From Lachnospiraceae bacterium (GTDB lineage: Bacteria; Bacillota; Clostridia; Lachnospirales; Lachnospiraceae): a DNA stretch of 64,000 nucleotides. Under the pieces are notes generated by a model. That model was not told the origin of the DNA and made no database searches. It worked only from the letters and a program-made list of their open reading frames with translations. A program made the position numbers and the translations under genes. The DNA lies in the NCBI GenBank assembly GCA_015056865.1, contig SVFM01000005.1, positions 1-64,000 of the forward strand. The letters run 5' to 3'. Positions 45,787-53,844 of this stretch are shown here, piece after piece. Each line of letters opens with the position of its first letter. Within the stretch, counting starts at the first letter, position 1.

Positions 45787-48075
45787 ATGAATAAGAAAGA
45801 GAGAAGAGAAAAAATTGCAAAAAATATCAGCAGGGTGCTGACAGTTCTTTTTCTGGGGTTTATAGCATATCTGGCTTTTCAAATCGCCATGTCGGATATA
45901 GAGAAAGCCAAGGCAGCTAATGATATAGGAAAATCACCGATTGCAATAGACAGAGGACGTGACTATGGAGAAGCCGGATATAGGAAAGTTGCAGAAAATG
46001 ATAAGTATATTCTGCGTGCAGATTTAACAAGCGGTGCCATTCAGATTGAGGAGAAGAAAACGGATAAAATCTGGTATAGTAACCCGCCGGACTATGAAGA
46101 GGATCAAATAGCCGTACTGAAACAAAAGCTACAGGCACAGGTGATGATCAGTTGCCTAAATATAGAAACGCGTATGACCACGGAGTGTAATAATTATAGT
46201 GACAGTGTCAAATTAGGCGGAATGGATTATGAGATTCTAGAAAATGGGATACAATTTAATTTCTCATATCCTGTCCAAGGTATCATTGTACCGGTATGCT
46301 ATACATTAAATGAAGATGGTTTTACGGCAAGTATCGTAACATCTCAGATTCAAGAATTGTGGAGCGAAAAATACTTATTGATGAATGTAAGTCTTTTGCC
46401 GTTGTTTGGGGCAGGCGGACTAACTGATGAGGGGTATTTATTTGTTCCGGATGGTTCTGGTGCATTGATACAATTTAATAACAATAAGCAAAGATATATG
46501 AGTTATCAGGGGCAGGTCTATGGTGAGGACCTGGGTATTGTGAAAAATAGTAAGATAACCAGCAACCAGGCGGTTCGTATGCCTGTGTTTGGCATAAAGT
46601 GTAACGATAATGGATTTTTGGCCATTATCTCTTCGGGTGACGGAAGCAGTAATTTGTTTGCATCTGTCAGCCAGAAGACCAATTCGTACAATTATGTATA
46701 CAGTCAAGCTACGATAAGAAATTCTTCTTATCAACACAGCAGTGGCAATTCGACAGGTGGTCTGGATTACACTGAGAATTTGCTAAAAGAAGAGGATTAT
46801 TCGGTTAAATATATCTTCCTGGACCCGGATCAGGCAGATTATGTGGGTATGAGTCAGAAATATAAAGAATATCTACAAAAAGAAAATAAACTGAAAAACT
46901 CTGCTTTGGCAAAAAATAAATATCTGATCTTAGATCTATACGGAGCAGTAAGCATAGAACAATATGTGATGGGAATAAAGACAAAAGTTGAGACACCCCT
47001 TACCACTTATGATGACGTTCGAAATATTGTTCAGGATTTAAAGCAAATGGGAGTTGAAAATCTGATCATCAATTATATTGGTGCGTTGGATGATGGATTT
47101 GAGGGAGAAGTATCCAATAAGCTTCGGACCGCCTCCAGTTTAGGCAGTAAGAAGGATTTTCAAGAAATGCTTCAATATCTTGAGGAGGAAAATGTTCTGC
47201 TCTTTTTAGAGAATGACCCTATCAATCTTTATGAGAGTGGCAATGGATATTCTGTTTGGTCAGATAGTTCCAAAACCTATTTCAATGGTTACGCCTATCA
47301 ATATAAATATGGATTGGAAAATGGAAATAGAGTCAAAGGAGAACATTGGTACCTTTTGCAGCCTCGTTTGGTACCAGGTTTGATTGAAAAGTTTACGGAC
47401 TCCTTAGTTACAGAGGATGTAAGAAATTTATCCTTGGCTGGAATTGGCGAATATCTTTATACAAATTATGCACAAAATGGTTTTTCCGGCAGGCCTGACA
47501 CCATGAAGATTTGGAGTCAGACAATGGAAAAATTCACAGCGAGTGCAGATTATTTGATGGTACATGGGGGAAATGCCTATAGCCTACCGTATGCGGATGT
47601 GATCACTGATTGTACGGTCAGTTCTACAGGCTATGATATGGCTGATCAAAGCATTCCATTTTATCAGATGATACTACAGGGAAGTACTGTGCTTGGTACT
47701 GTGGCGGTTAACAGCGAATCAGATTATCACAATCTCTTTTTAAAAGCTGTTGAGACAGGAAGTAGCCTTAAATATGCGATGATAAGCACTGATCCTACTG
47801 TACTCATCGGAACAGAGTATGATTCTTTGGTTTATACATCCTATGAACGTTGGAGAGATACTGCAGTTGCTCAATATCTGGAGTTGCAGAATGCATTGGG
47901 AGAGGTGTCTGATGAGCAAATCTTATCTCATAATCGATTACAGGATGATGTGACTATAACAATTTATGAGTCGGGTACAGGGATAATTGTAAACTATGGC
48001 GAGGAATCTTATAGCTATAACGGCAAGAAAGTAGAAGGTGGTGGATACCTTGTAGTAAAGGGGGCAGACCTATGA
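45787..48075 (+). CDS. DUF5696 membrane-tethered protein, glycosidase-like
   Basis: A 762-residue protein with one N-terminal membrane helix (about 10-32) and a large extracellular part. Residues about 60-330 look like a beta-sandwich; about 370-650 look like a barrel (KYLILDLYGAVS, YDDVRNIVQDLKQMGVENLI, EENVLLFLEND, YLMVHGGNAYSLPYADVITD). This layout resembles clan GH-D-like or GH101/GH129 enzymes, but I cannot assign catalytic residues. The family is DUF5696, without known function. The start is the ATG at 45787 (GGAG 6 bases upstream) rather than a TTG at 45760. It overlaps the next permease by 4 bases. Confidence 0.82.
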   Translation: MNKKERREKIAKNISRVLTVLFLGFIAYLAFQIAMSDIEKAKAANDIGKSPIAIDRGRDYGEAGYRKVAENDKYILRADLTSGAIQIEEKKTDKIWYSNPPDYEEDQIAVLKQKLQAQVMISCLNIETRMTTECNNYSDSVKLGGMDYEILENGIQFNFSYPVQGIIVPVCYTLNEDGFTASIVTSQIQELWSEKYLLMNVSLLPLFGAGGLTDEGYLFVPDGSGALIQFNNNKQRYMSYQGQVYGEDLGIVKNSKITSNQAVRMPVFGIKCNDNGFLAIISSGDGSSNLFASVSQKTNSYNYVYSQATIRNSSYQHSSGNSTGGLDYTENLLKEEDYSVKYIFLDPDQADYVGMSQKYKEYLQKENKLKNSALAKNKYLILDLYGAVSIEQYVMGIKTKVETPLTTYDDVRNIVQDLKQMGVENLIINYIGALDDGFEGEVSNKLRTASSLGSKKDFQEMLQYLEEENVLLFLENDPINLYESGNGYSVWSDSSKTYFNGYAYQYKYGLENGNRVKGEHWYLLQPRLVPGLIEKFTDSLVTEDVRNLSLAGIGEYLYTNYAQNGFSGRPDTMKIWSQTMEKFTASADYLMVHGGNAYSLPYADVITDCTVSSTGYDMADQSIPFYQMILQGSTVLGTVAVNSESDYHNLFLKAVETGSSLKYAMISTDPTVLIGTEYDSLVYTSYERWRDTAVAQYLELQNALGEVSDEQILSHNRLQDDVTITIYESGTGIIVNYGEESYSYNGKKVEGGGYLVVKGADL

Positions 48076-48971
48076 AAAAAAGAAAGATAAAGTTTTTTAC
48101 AAGAGAAGATAAAGTTGGATTTTTGTTTGTTCTGCCTTTTATTATAGGAGGAGTATTTTTCTTTTTAAAACCTATGATAGACTCTATTAAATATTCCTTT
48201 CATAAAATCTCTTTTGGTGAAAGTGGGATCCAGCTTACAGCTGTTGGCATGGAAAATTACAAAACAGCGTTGTTTGGAGATGCGGATTTTTTTAAGAGTC
48301 TGACCACATTTGGATGGACGGTGGCTCTTGAAGTGGTAGTCATTATGTTTTTCAGTATGTTTGTAGCAGTACTGTTGAACCAGAAGTTTTTAGGAAGATT
48401 GTTTTTTAGGACTACTATGTTTTTGCCGGTGATTTTTGGTGCGGATGTAATCCTGGAATATTATTTACTGCACTCAGCAGATCAAAGCAGTTCATTGAAA
48501 AATGTGGAAAGTATTTTTGGCGCAACGGTGATAAAAACACCGGAATTTCTAAGTGAATTGATTGATGGATTCGGAGTCTTGTCTCCTGCTATTTTGGAAG
48601 TGACCCAGTATGCAAGTAATATCTTTGACTTGGTCTGGGAAGTTGGGCTACAGATTGTGTTGTTTACAATAGGGTTGCAGGCTATTCCAAGTTATCTTTA
48701 TGAAGTATGTGTTTTGGAGGGTGCAACCAAATGGGAAACTTTTTGGAAAATTACTTTTCCGATCTTGTCTCCTACGATTTTATTATGCTTGATATATACA
48801 CTTATTGATAAGTTTAACTCTGACAATGAAATAATGCGTATGATTGGCGGAAATATGAGAACTTTGATTCATTATGCCTGTGCCCAAACCTGGCTGTATA
48901 CGTTGCTAATATTAATCATTGTCCTAATTGTGTATAGAATTGTAGCAAAACATGTAGTGTATTTGGATTAG
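48072..48971 (+). CDS. CUT1 sugar ABC transporter permease (MalF-type), pair 2
   Basis: A 299-residue permease with six helices and a somewhat degenerate EAA loop, YEVCVLEGATKWETFWKITF. The N-terminal helix GFLFVLPFIIGGVFFFLKPM and the SIKYSF segment fit the MalF group. It is coupled to DUF5696 by an ATGA overlap. It is the second MalF-type subunit of the locus and is clearly diverged from the one at 41867, so the two transporters probably take up different substrates or different chain lengths. Confidence 0.9.
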   Translation: MKKRKIKFFTREDKVGFLFVLPFIIGGVFFFLKPMIDSIKYSFHKISFGESGIQLTAVGMENYKTALFGDADFFKSLTTFGWTVALEVVVIMFFSMFVAVLLNQKFLGRLFFRTTMFLPVIFGADVILEYYLLHSADQSSSLKNVESIFGATVIKTPEFLSELIDGFGVLSPAILEVTQYASNIFDLVWEVGLQIVLFTIGLQAIPSYLYEVCVLEGATKWETFWKITFPILSPTILLCLIYTLIDKFNSDNEIMRMIGGNMRTLIHYACAQTWLYTLLILIIVLIVYRIVAKHVVYLD

Positions 48972-48996
48972 GCGTAGCAGAAAGGAGGAAAGCGAA

Positions 48997-49962
48997 ATGT
49001 TAAATTGCAAGATGATACAGGCAAAGAGAGTGGGCGCTGTTCTGATATTCTGGTTGTACAAAGGGTTTCGGTTGTTTATATTACTTGGTTTAAGCTATTT
49101 GATGCTTCATCCCATCCTGACCATGATTTCTCTGGCACTGACGCCTCCAAAGGAACTTTTTGTGGCTAGTAGAGCCTGGATTCCCATGGAACCTACATTT
49201 ACAAATTTTGTGAACAGCATGAAGTATTTTGATTTTTTTGAGCATGCTTGGAATTCAGTTCAAATATCTGTGATCTGTACCTTACTTCAACTTGTATCCT
49301 GTTCGCTGACAGGGTATGGGTTAGCCAGATTTCGATTTAAAGGAAGCTCTGTGGTGTTTTTTTTGATGCTTATGACGATCATTGTTCCTTTGTCAACAGC
49401 AGCTATTCCTTTATATTTGGACTGGCAGAATTTTGATTTCTTTGGTGTTGGCAGTTTGATTGGGGTTATTACGGGCAAGCCAATCACAATGAATCTACTG
49501 GATACGCACTGGGTGTTATATATTCCTGCAGCGTTGGGAGTTGGGTTGAATTCCGGTTTATACATTTTTTTGTTCCGCCAATTTTTCAAGGGAATGCCTA
49601 GAGATTTGGAGGATGCCGGAAAGGTGGACGGATGTAATGCATTTAAGCTATATTTAAAGATCATGCTGCCAAATACAAAGCCGGTTTTTGCAACGGTTGC
49701 CCTTTTATCCGTTATTTCTTACTGGAATGATACTGCATACACCGGCATGTTCATTCACTCGGCCGCCAGAAAAACCCTTATGATGATGGTCGGACAGATT
49801 CAGTCACTGGCGTACAGTGTGGCAGGAACACAGGCGTATGATGTGATAAAGGTTGAATTTTTTGCGATAGTTCTTTTGATCATTGCACCACTTGTTTTGA
49901 TTTTTATTGTGTGCCAGCGTTTTTTTGTGGAGTGCATGGACCGCTCAGGCATCAAAGGTTAA
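48997..49962 (+). CDS. CUT1 sugar ABC transporter permease (MalG-type), pair 2
   Basis: A 321-residue permease with six helices. The EAA loop is EDAGKVDGCNAFKLYLKIML; the N-terminal region has MLHPILTMISLALTPPKELF as in MalG-type subunits. AAAGGAGG precedes the ATG. It is the last gene before operator site C; its partner binding protein is probably the lipoprotein at 50084. Confidence 0.92.
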   Translation: MLNCKMIQAKRVGAVLIFWLYKGFRLFILLGLSYLMLHPILTMISLALTPPKELFVASRAWIPMEPTFTNFVNSMKYFDFFEHAWNSVQISVICTLLQLVSCSLTGYGLARFRFKGSSVVFFLMLMTIIVPLSTAAIPLYLDWQNFDFFGVGSLIGVITGKPITMNLLDTHWVLYIPAALGVGLNSGLYIFLFRQFFKGMPRDLEDAGKVDGCNAFKLYLKIMLPNTKPVFATVALLSVISYWNDTAYTGMFIHSAARKTLMMMVGQIQSLAYSVAGTQAYDVIKVEFFAIVLLIIAPLVLIFIVCQRFFVECMDRSGIKG

Positions 49963-49970
49963 GAAAAGAT

Positions 49971-50033
49971 GTCGGTAAAGTGTAAGAATGTCGGAAATAT
50001 GAAATTGTTCTATCAAGAAAATATATATAAAAT
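49971..50033 (+). promoter_or_regulatory. Site C: direct-repeat operator and -10 region before the lipoprotein gene
   Basis: Half sites GTCGGTAAAG (49971) and GTCGGAAATA (49990) start 19 bases apart. An AT-rich -10 region (TATAAA at 50026 or TAAAAT at 50028) starts 36-38 bases after the second half site. It begins 8 bases after the permease stop, giving the binding protein its own controlled promoter, as is common for high-copy binding proteins. Confidence 0.7.
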
Positions 50034-50083
50034 TTAATTAGCAACTAATTACAACTATCAAATAAAGAGCGGAGGAGAAGAAA

Positions 50084-51592
50084 ATGAAAAGAGTAAAAAA
50101 ATGGGTTGCATTATTGCTAACAGCAGTCATGGTAATGAGCATGGCAGGATGCGGTCAGACAAGCGGCAATGAAGGAAGTAGCAAGTCGGGGTTGCAGAGC
50201 AGCACACCGGATTCAAGTGTTGCACAGCCTAGCAGCTCAGATACGGAAGATGAAAAACCTTACAAAGGACTTCATCTGAAAATATGGGGCTTCTACGACT
50301 TTGCAACAACAGTTGAGTCTGATATTGCTGTATATAGAGCCGAAGAGCCTTTGTTCCATGCTATCAATGAGTGGTGTCTGGAGAATGAGTGTACCTGGGA
50401 ATGGGTTAAGTACGATATTCCCGACACCAATTTACTGCTCTCAGCAGTAGCATCAGGAAATGGCCCGGATCTGCTGTACACTTATAATCACTTCCCTTGG
50501 GGCGTAACCACAGGCATGTTAGAGCCTTTGGATGAGTACTATGATGATTTTGCAGAAACTTTCAGTAGTTTTAATTGGGAAGATTATGCGCTTGTATCAG
50601 ACGGCAGTTTCTATGGGACAATCATTCCTTGGGGCGCACACAGAGTAATTCAATATGACAGAACTTTGTTTGAAGAGCTTGGAGTAAAAACACCTATGGA
50701 GTATTTCATGGAAGGTAATTGGAATTGGGAAACTTTCCAGACTACTTTACAGGATATTACAAAAGATACAAATGGAGATGGCGTGCTGGATACCAGAGGA
50801 ATCAGCCTTGCACGTCTGAGCAGTACATTCTTGAACGAAGTAAAGTTAGAAGAAGATGGTTCCATAAGCTCCACACTGAATTCTGAGAGAAGCCGTGCAT
50901 TTTATAATATGATTTATGAGGAGTACAGTGTGACAGGCTCTATCATCCCCGGATGGGAGCAGATTGGAAACGGAAATGCATATTATGCCACCGGAGCAGT
51001 TCCCTGTTATACTGCTATGTATACATCTAATATTATGCACTATGATGTTTCTCAGCTGCTTTATGCGGATGCCAATGGAAGAGTATTGGAAACTGTACCT
51101 GTTCCGGAGTGGAAGAGCGGTGATGATCCTGAATACTTTGGATGTACAAACGAGTGTGCACTGCATGTAGGTAAGAATGCTCAGAACGTAGAAGCTTCTA
51201 TGGACCTTTTAAAGTACATTATCGAATGTGTGATGGTAGAGGTTGAAAAGGAAAGTGGCGGATTAGTAGATGCCGGAGATTTAACCGGACTGAAAGGAAC
51301 AACGGATTCCAGTGCTGAATATTTGACAAGAGAAGCAAAATATCGTGAAGAAAAGGTTGCTGCTACAAAAGCGTTGCCGGAGTATGATCAAAAGAATATT
51401 GATGCTGTGATTTCCTTCTTTGCAAAGAATCGTAAACAGGCATGTGCAGCCTATGACGGAGTATCCACCGCGCTGACTCAAAATGATGCCTGGAATACTC
51501 TTTGGACAACACCTGCTGCAACATCTATCGCGGAAGCATATGAGAGACATAAATCTGAATGTGAGCAGTATAATACCAAATTCGTTCGTTAG
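50084..51592 (+). CDS. Extracellular sugar-binding lipoprotein
   Basis: A 502-residue family 1 solute-binding protein. The signal peptide ends in a lipobox (MSMAGC, Cys near residue 23), followed by a Ser-rich linker and the two-lobed binding protein (LHLKIWGFYDF, ASGNGPDLLYTYNH, WNWETFQTTLQDITKDTNGD). It is anchored to the outer face of the membrane. CGGAGGAG precedes the ATG. It stands behind its own promoter (site C) right after the second permease pair and before a strong terminator, so it most likely serves that transporter. Confidence 0.92.
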   Translation: MKRVKKWVALLLTAVMVMSMAGCGQTSGNEGSSKSGLQSSTPDSSVAQPSSSDTEDEKPYKGLHLKIWGFYDFATTVESDIAVYRAEEPLFHAINEWCLENECTWEWVKYDIPDTNLLLSAVASGNGPDLLYTYNHFPWGVTTGMLEPLDEYYDDFAETFSSFNWEDYALVSDGSFYGTIIPWGAHRVIQYDRTLFEELGVKTPMEYFMEGNWNWETFQTTLQDITKDTNGDGVLDTRGISLARLSSTFLNEVKLEEDGSISSTLNSERSRAFYNMIYEEYSVTGSIIPGWEQIGNGNAYYATGAVPCYTAMYTSNIMHYDVSQLLYADANGRVLETVPVPEWKSGDDPEYFGCTNECALHVGKNAQNVEASMDLLKYIIECVMVEVEKESGGLVDAGDLTGLKGTTDSSAEYLTREAKYREEKVAATKALPEYDQKNIDAVISFFAKNRKQACAAYDGVSTALTQNDAWNTLWTTPAATSIAEAYERHKSECEQYNTKFVR

Positions 51593-51639
51593 TCAGTCTT
51601 CGAAACTTCATAACCTGTAATTAAAGTTGCTGAAAGATT

Positions 51640-51672
51640 GCGGCCGTTGAACTTTTGACGGCCGCGTTTTTT
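51640..51672 (+). terminator. Terminator after the sugar-binding lipoprotein gene
   Basis: A perfect 8-base GC stem (GCGGCCGT / ACGGCCGC) with a 10-base loop, then GTTTTTT. It closes the island. Confidence 0.92.
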
Positions 51673-51709
51673 GTCAGTAAATGTTTTGCAATTATTTTTT
51701 ATTTTATGG

Positions 51710-51738
51710 TTTCTTTTTTTCAAAAAAACAGTTATAAT
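51710..51738 (+). promoter_or_regulatory. Promoter of the asp23-fakA-recG operon
   Basis: TATAAT at 51733-51738 with a weak TTTCTT box 17 bases upstream, 36 bases before the asp23 ATG. Confidence 0.5.
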
Positions 51739-51773
51739 AGAATTTGTATGTATTATCCTAAAGGAGGTTTGGC

Positions 51774-52133
51774 ATGAAAGGTTCATCTTTGGATACTCAT
51801 CTTGGGAACATTGTGATTGATAAAGAAGTGATTGCTCAGTATGCCGGCAGTGTTGCTGTGGAATGTTTCGGTATTGTCGGTATGGCCGGAGTTTCTATGA
51901 AAGACGGTTTCGTCCGGATGCTAAAAAAAGACAGCTTGACCAGAGGAATCGCGGTCTCTCGTGTAAACGGTGGGCTGATTCTGGATTTTCATGTGATAGT
52001 AGCTTACGGTGTAAGCATTATGGCTGTTGCTGACAATCTGATCAGCAATGTGAAATATAAGGTGGAAGAATTCACCGGAATGGAAATTAAAAAGATCAAC
52101 ATCTTTGTGGAAGGTGTTAGAGTGATTGATTAA
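51774..52133 (+). CDS. Asp23/Gls24-family envelope stress protein (YloU)
   Basis: A 119-residue alkaline-shock-type protein. It has GNIVIDKEVIAQYAGSVAVE, CFGIVGMAGVSMKDGF and the C-terminal GMEIKKINIFVEGVRVID, typical of YloU. In Firmicutes it is regularly the gene before fakA, as here (14-base gap to the chosen start of fakA). AAAGGAGG precedes the ATG. In other species Asp23 is membrane-linked and responds to envelope stress; its exact role is uncertain. Confidence 0.93.
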   Translation: MKGSSLDTHLGNIVIDKEVIAQYAGSVAVECFGIVGMAGVSMKDGFVRMLKKDSLTRGIAVSRVNGGLILDFHVIVAYGVSIMAVADNLISNVKYKVEEFTGMEIKKINIFVEGVRVID

Positions 52134-52146
52134 GGAGGATTTGGCT

Positions 52147-53835
52147 GTGTCTTTGGCTACAATCGACGCTAAGATGCTTGCAAAGATGTTCTTAGCCGGT
52201 GCAAAAAGTTTGGAATCCAAAAAAGAATGGATCAATGAATTAAATGTTTTTCCTGTTCCTGACGGGGATACAGGTACCAATATGACCATGACGATCATGG
52301 CAGCCGCCAAGGAAGTGGTATCTTTGGGGGCAGAGCCTGATATCGCGTCCCTGTGTAAAGCGATTTCCAGTGGTTCTCTCAGGGGAGCAAGAGGAAATTC
52401 CGGCGTGATCTTATCTCAGCTGTTCAGAGGATTTACCAAGGGGATCCGGGAAGTTTCTGTTATCGATATTCCGGTTTTGGCAGCTGCTGCAGAGCGCGCT
52501 GTTGAAACCGCGTACAAGGCTGTAATGAAGCCGAAGGAGGGTACCATACTGACCGTGGCCAAGGGATGTGCTGACAAGGCACGTTTACTTGCCGATGAAG
52601 GCATGACTGACATGGCCGAGTTTTTGAAGCAGGTCGTATCCCATGCAGAGTATGTATTGAGCCAGACACCGGAAATGTTGCCTGTGTTGAAACAAGCCGG
52701 TGTGGTGGATTCCGGTGGCCAGGGCCTGGTAGAGGTGCTGAAGGGGGCCTATGATGCCTTTTGCGGCAGGACAGTGGATTACACTATTGAAACCACAACA
52801 TCTGCAGGAAGTGTAAGAAATACAGAGACTCAAGTGGAGGCGGATATTAAGTTTGGCTATTGTACAGAGTTTATTATTTTGTTGAACAAAACCTTTAATA
52901 TCAAGCATGAGATGGATTTTAAAGCTTATCTGGAGTCTATCGGTGATTCTATTGTATGTGTAGCTGATGATGATGTGGTGAAGGTGCATGTGCATACCAA
53001 CGATCCCGGACTTGCAATCCAGAAAGCATTGAAATATGGTGCTCTGTCCAATATGAAAATTGACAATATGAGACTGGAGCACGAAGAAAAACTTTTCAAG
53101 GCAGCCCAGAAGGAACAGGCACAATCTGCAGATCCTATTCAGGAAACACCTGTGGAGGAAACGCCCATGGAGCATAAGGAAGTGGGATTTGTGGCAGTTT
53201 CCATCGGAGAAGGAATCAATGAGATCTTCAAAAGCCTTGGTGTGGACTATCTGATCGAGGGCGGTCAGACCATGAATCCAAGTACAGCGGATATGCTGGA
53301 TGCTATTGAAAAAGTGAATGCAGATACGATTTTCATCCTGCCCAACAATAAAAATATCATCCTTGCGGCAAACCAGGCGGCAGCATTGACCAAGGATAAG
53401 AGAATCGTGGTATTGCCTACCAAAACGATTCCACAGGGTATCAATGCAGTGATCAATTATGTGCCGGATGCTTCCGTGGAGGAAAACGAGTCTGCTATGT
53501 TAGAAGGAATCGCCTGCGTAAAAACCGGACAGGTGACCTATGCAGTGCGGGATACAATGATTGATGACAAGGAGATCCGTCAGGGTGATTATATGGGCCT
53601 TGGAGACAAGGGAATCCATGCCGTAGGCACTGACATGAGAACAGTTACTCTGGATATGGTGGATGCCATGATGGAGGAAGATTTGGAGCTGATCAGCATT
53701 TACTACGGCAGTGACGTAACGGAGGAAACTGCTGAGGAACTTAGAGATGCAGTGGCAGAGAAATATCCTGACTGCGACGTAGAACTTCAGTATGGCGGAC
53801 AGCCTATTTATTATTATGTGATCTCTATCGAATAA
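52147..53835 (+). CDS. fakA: Fatty acid kinase catalytic subunit FakA (DAK2-domain protein, YloV)
   Basis: A 562-residue kinase that phosphorylates fatty acids held by FakB proteins. The N-terminal DAK2 domain has the nucleotide motif VPDGDTGTNM and SLRGARGNSGVILSQ; a middle domain has VHVHTNDPG; the C-terminal domain (from about 340) has GGQTMNPS, resembling FakB/DegV folds. The start is the GTG at 52147 with TAAGGAGG upstream; an earlier TTG in frame (52126) would lie before that site. It is followed after 9 bases by recG, the same order as in other Firmicutes. FakB is not in the window. Confidence 0.93.
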   Translation: MSLATIDAKMLAKMFLAGAKSLESKKEWINELNVFPVPDGDTGTNMTMTIMAAAKEVVSLGAEPDIASLCKAISSGSLRGARGNSGVILSQLFRGFTKGIREVSVIDIPVLAAAAERAVETAYKAVMKPKEGTILTVAKGCADKARLLADEGMTDMAEFLKQVVSHAEYVLSQTPEMLPVLKQAGVVDSGGQGLVEVLKGAYDAFCGRTVDYTIETTTSAGSVRNTETQVEADIKFGYCTEFIILLNKTFNIKHEMDFKAYLESIGDSIVCVADDDVVKVHVHTNDPGLAIQKALKYGALSNMKIDNMRLEHEEKLFKAAQKEQAQSADPIQETPVEETPMEHKEVGFVAVSIGEGINEIFKSLGVDYLIEGGQTMNPSTADMLDAIEKVNADTIFILPNNKNIILAANQAAALTKDKRIVVLPTKTIPQGINAVINYVPDASVEENESAMLEGIACVKTGQVTYAVRDTMIDDKEIRQGDYMGLGDKGIHAVGTDMRTVTLDMVDAMMEEDLELISIYYGSDVTEETAEELRDAVAEKYPDCDVELQYGGQPIYYYVISIE

Positions 53836-53844
53836 GGAGCAAAC

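Noticed and set aside
30835..51773. Attachment-site repeats at the borders of the accessory island
   Set aside because: I compared both border regions by eye and found no shared stretch longer than a few A/T-rich bases, and no integrase or transposase gene.
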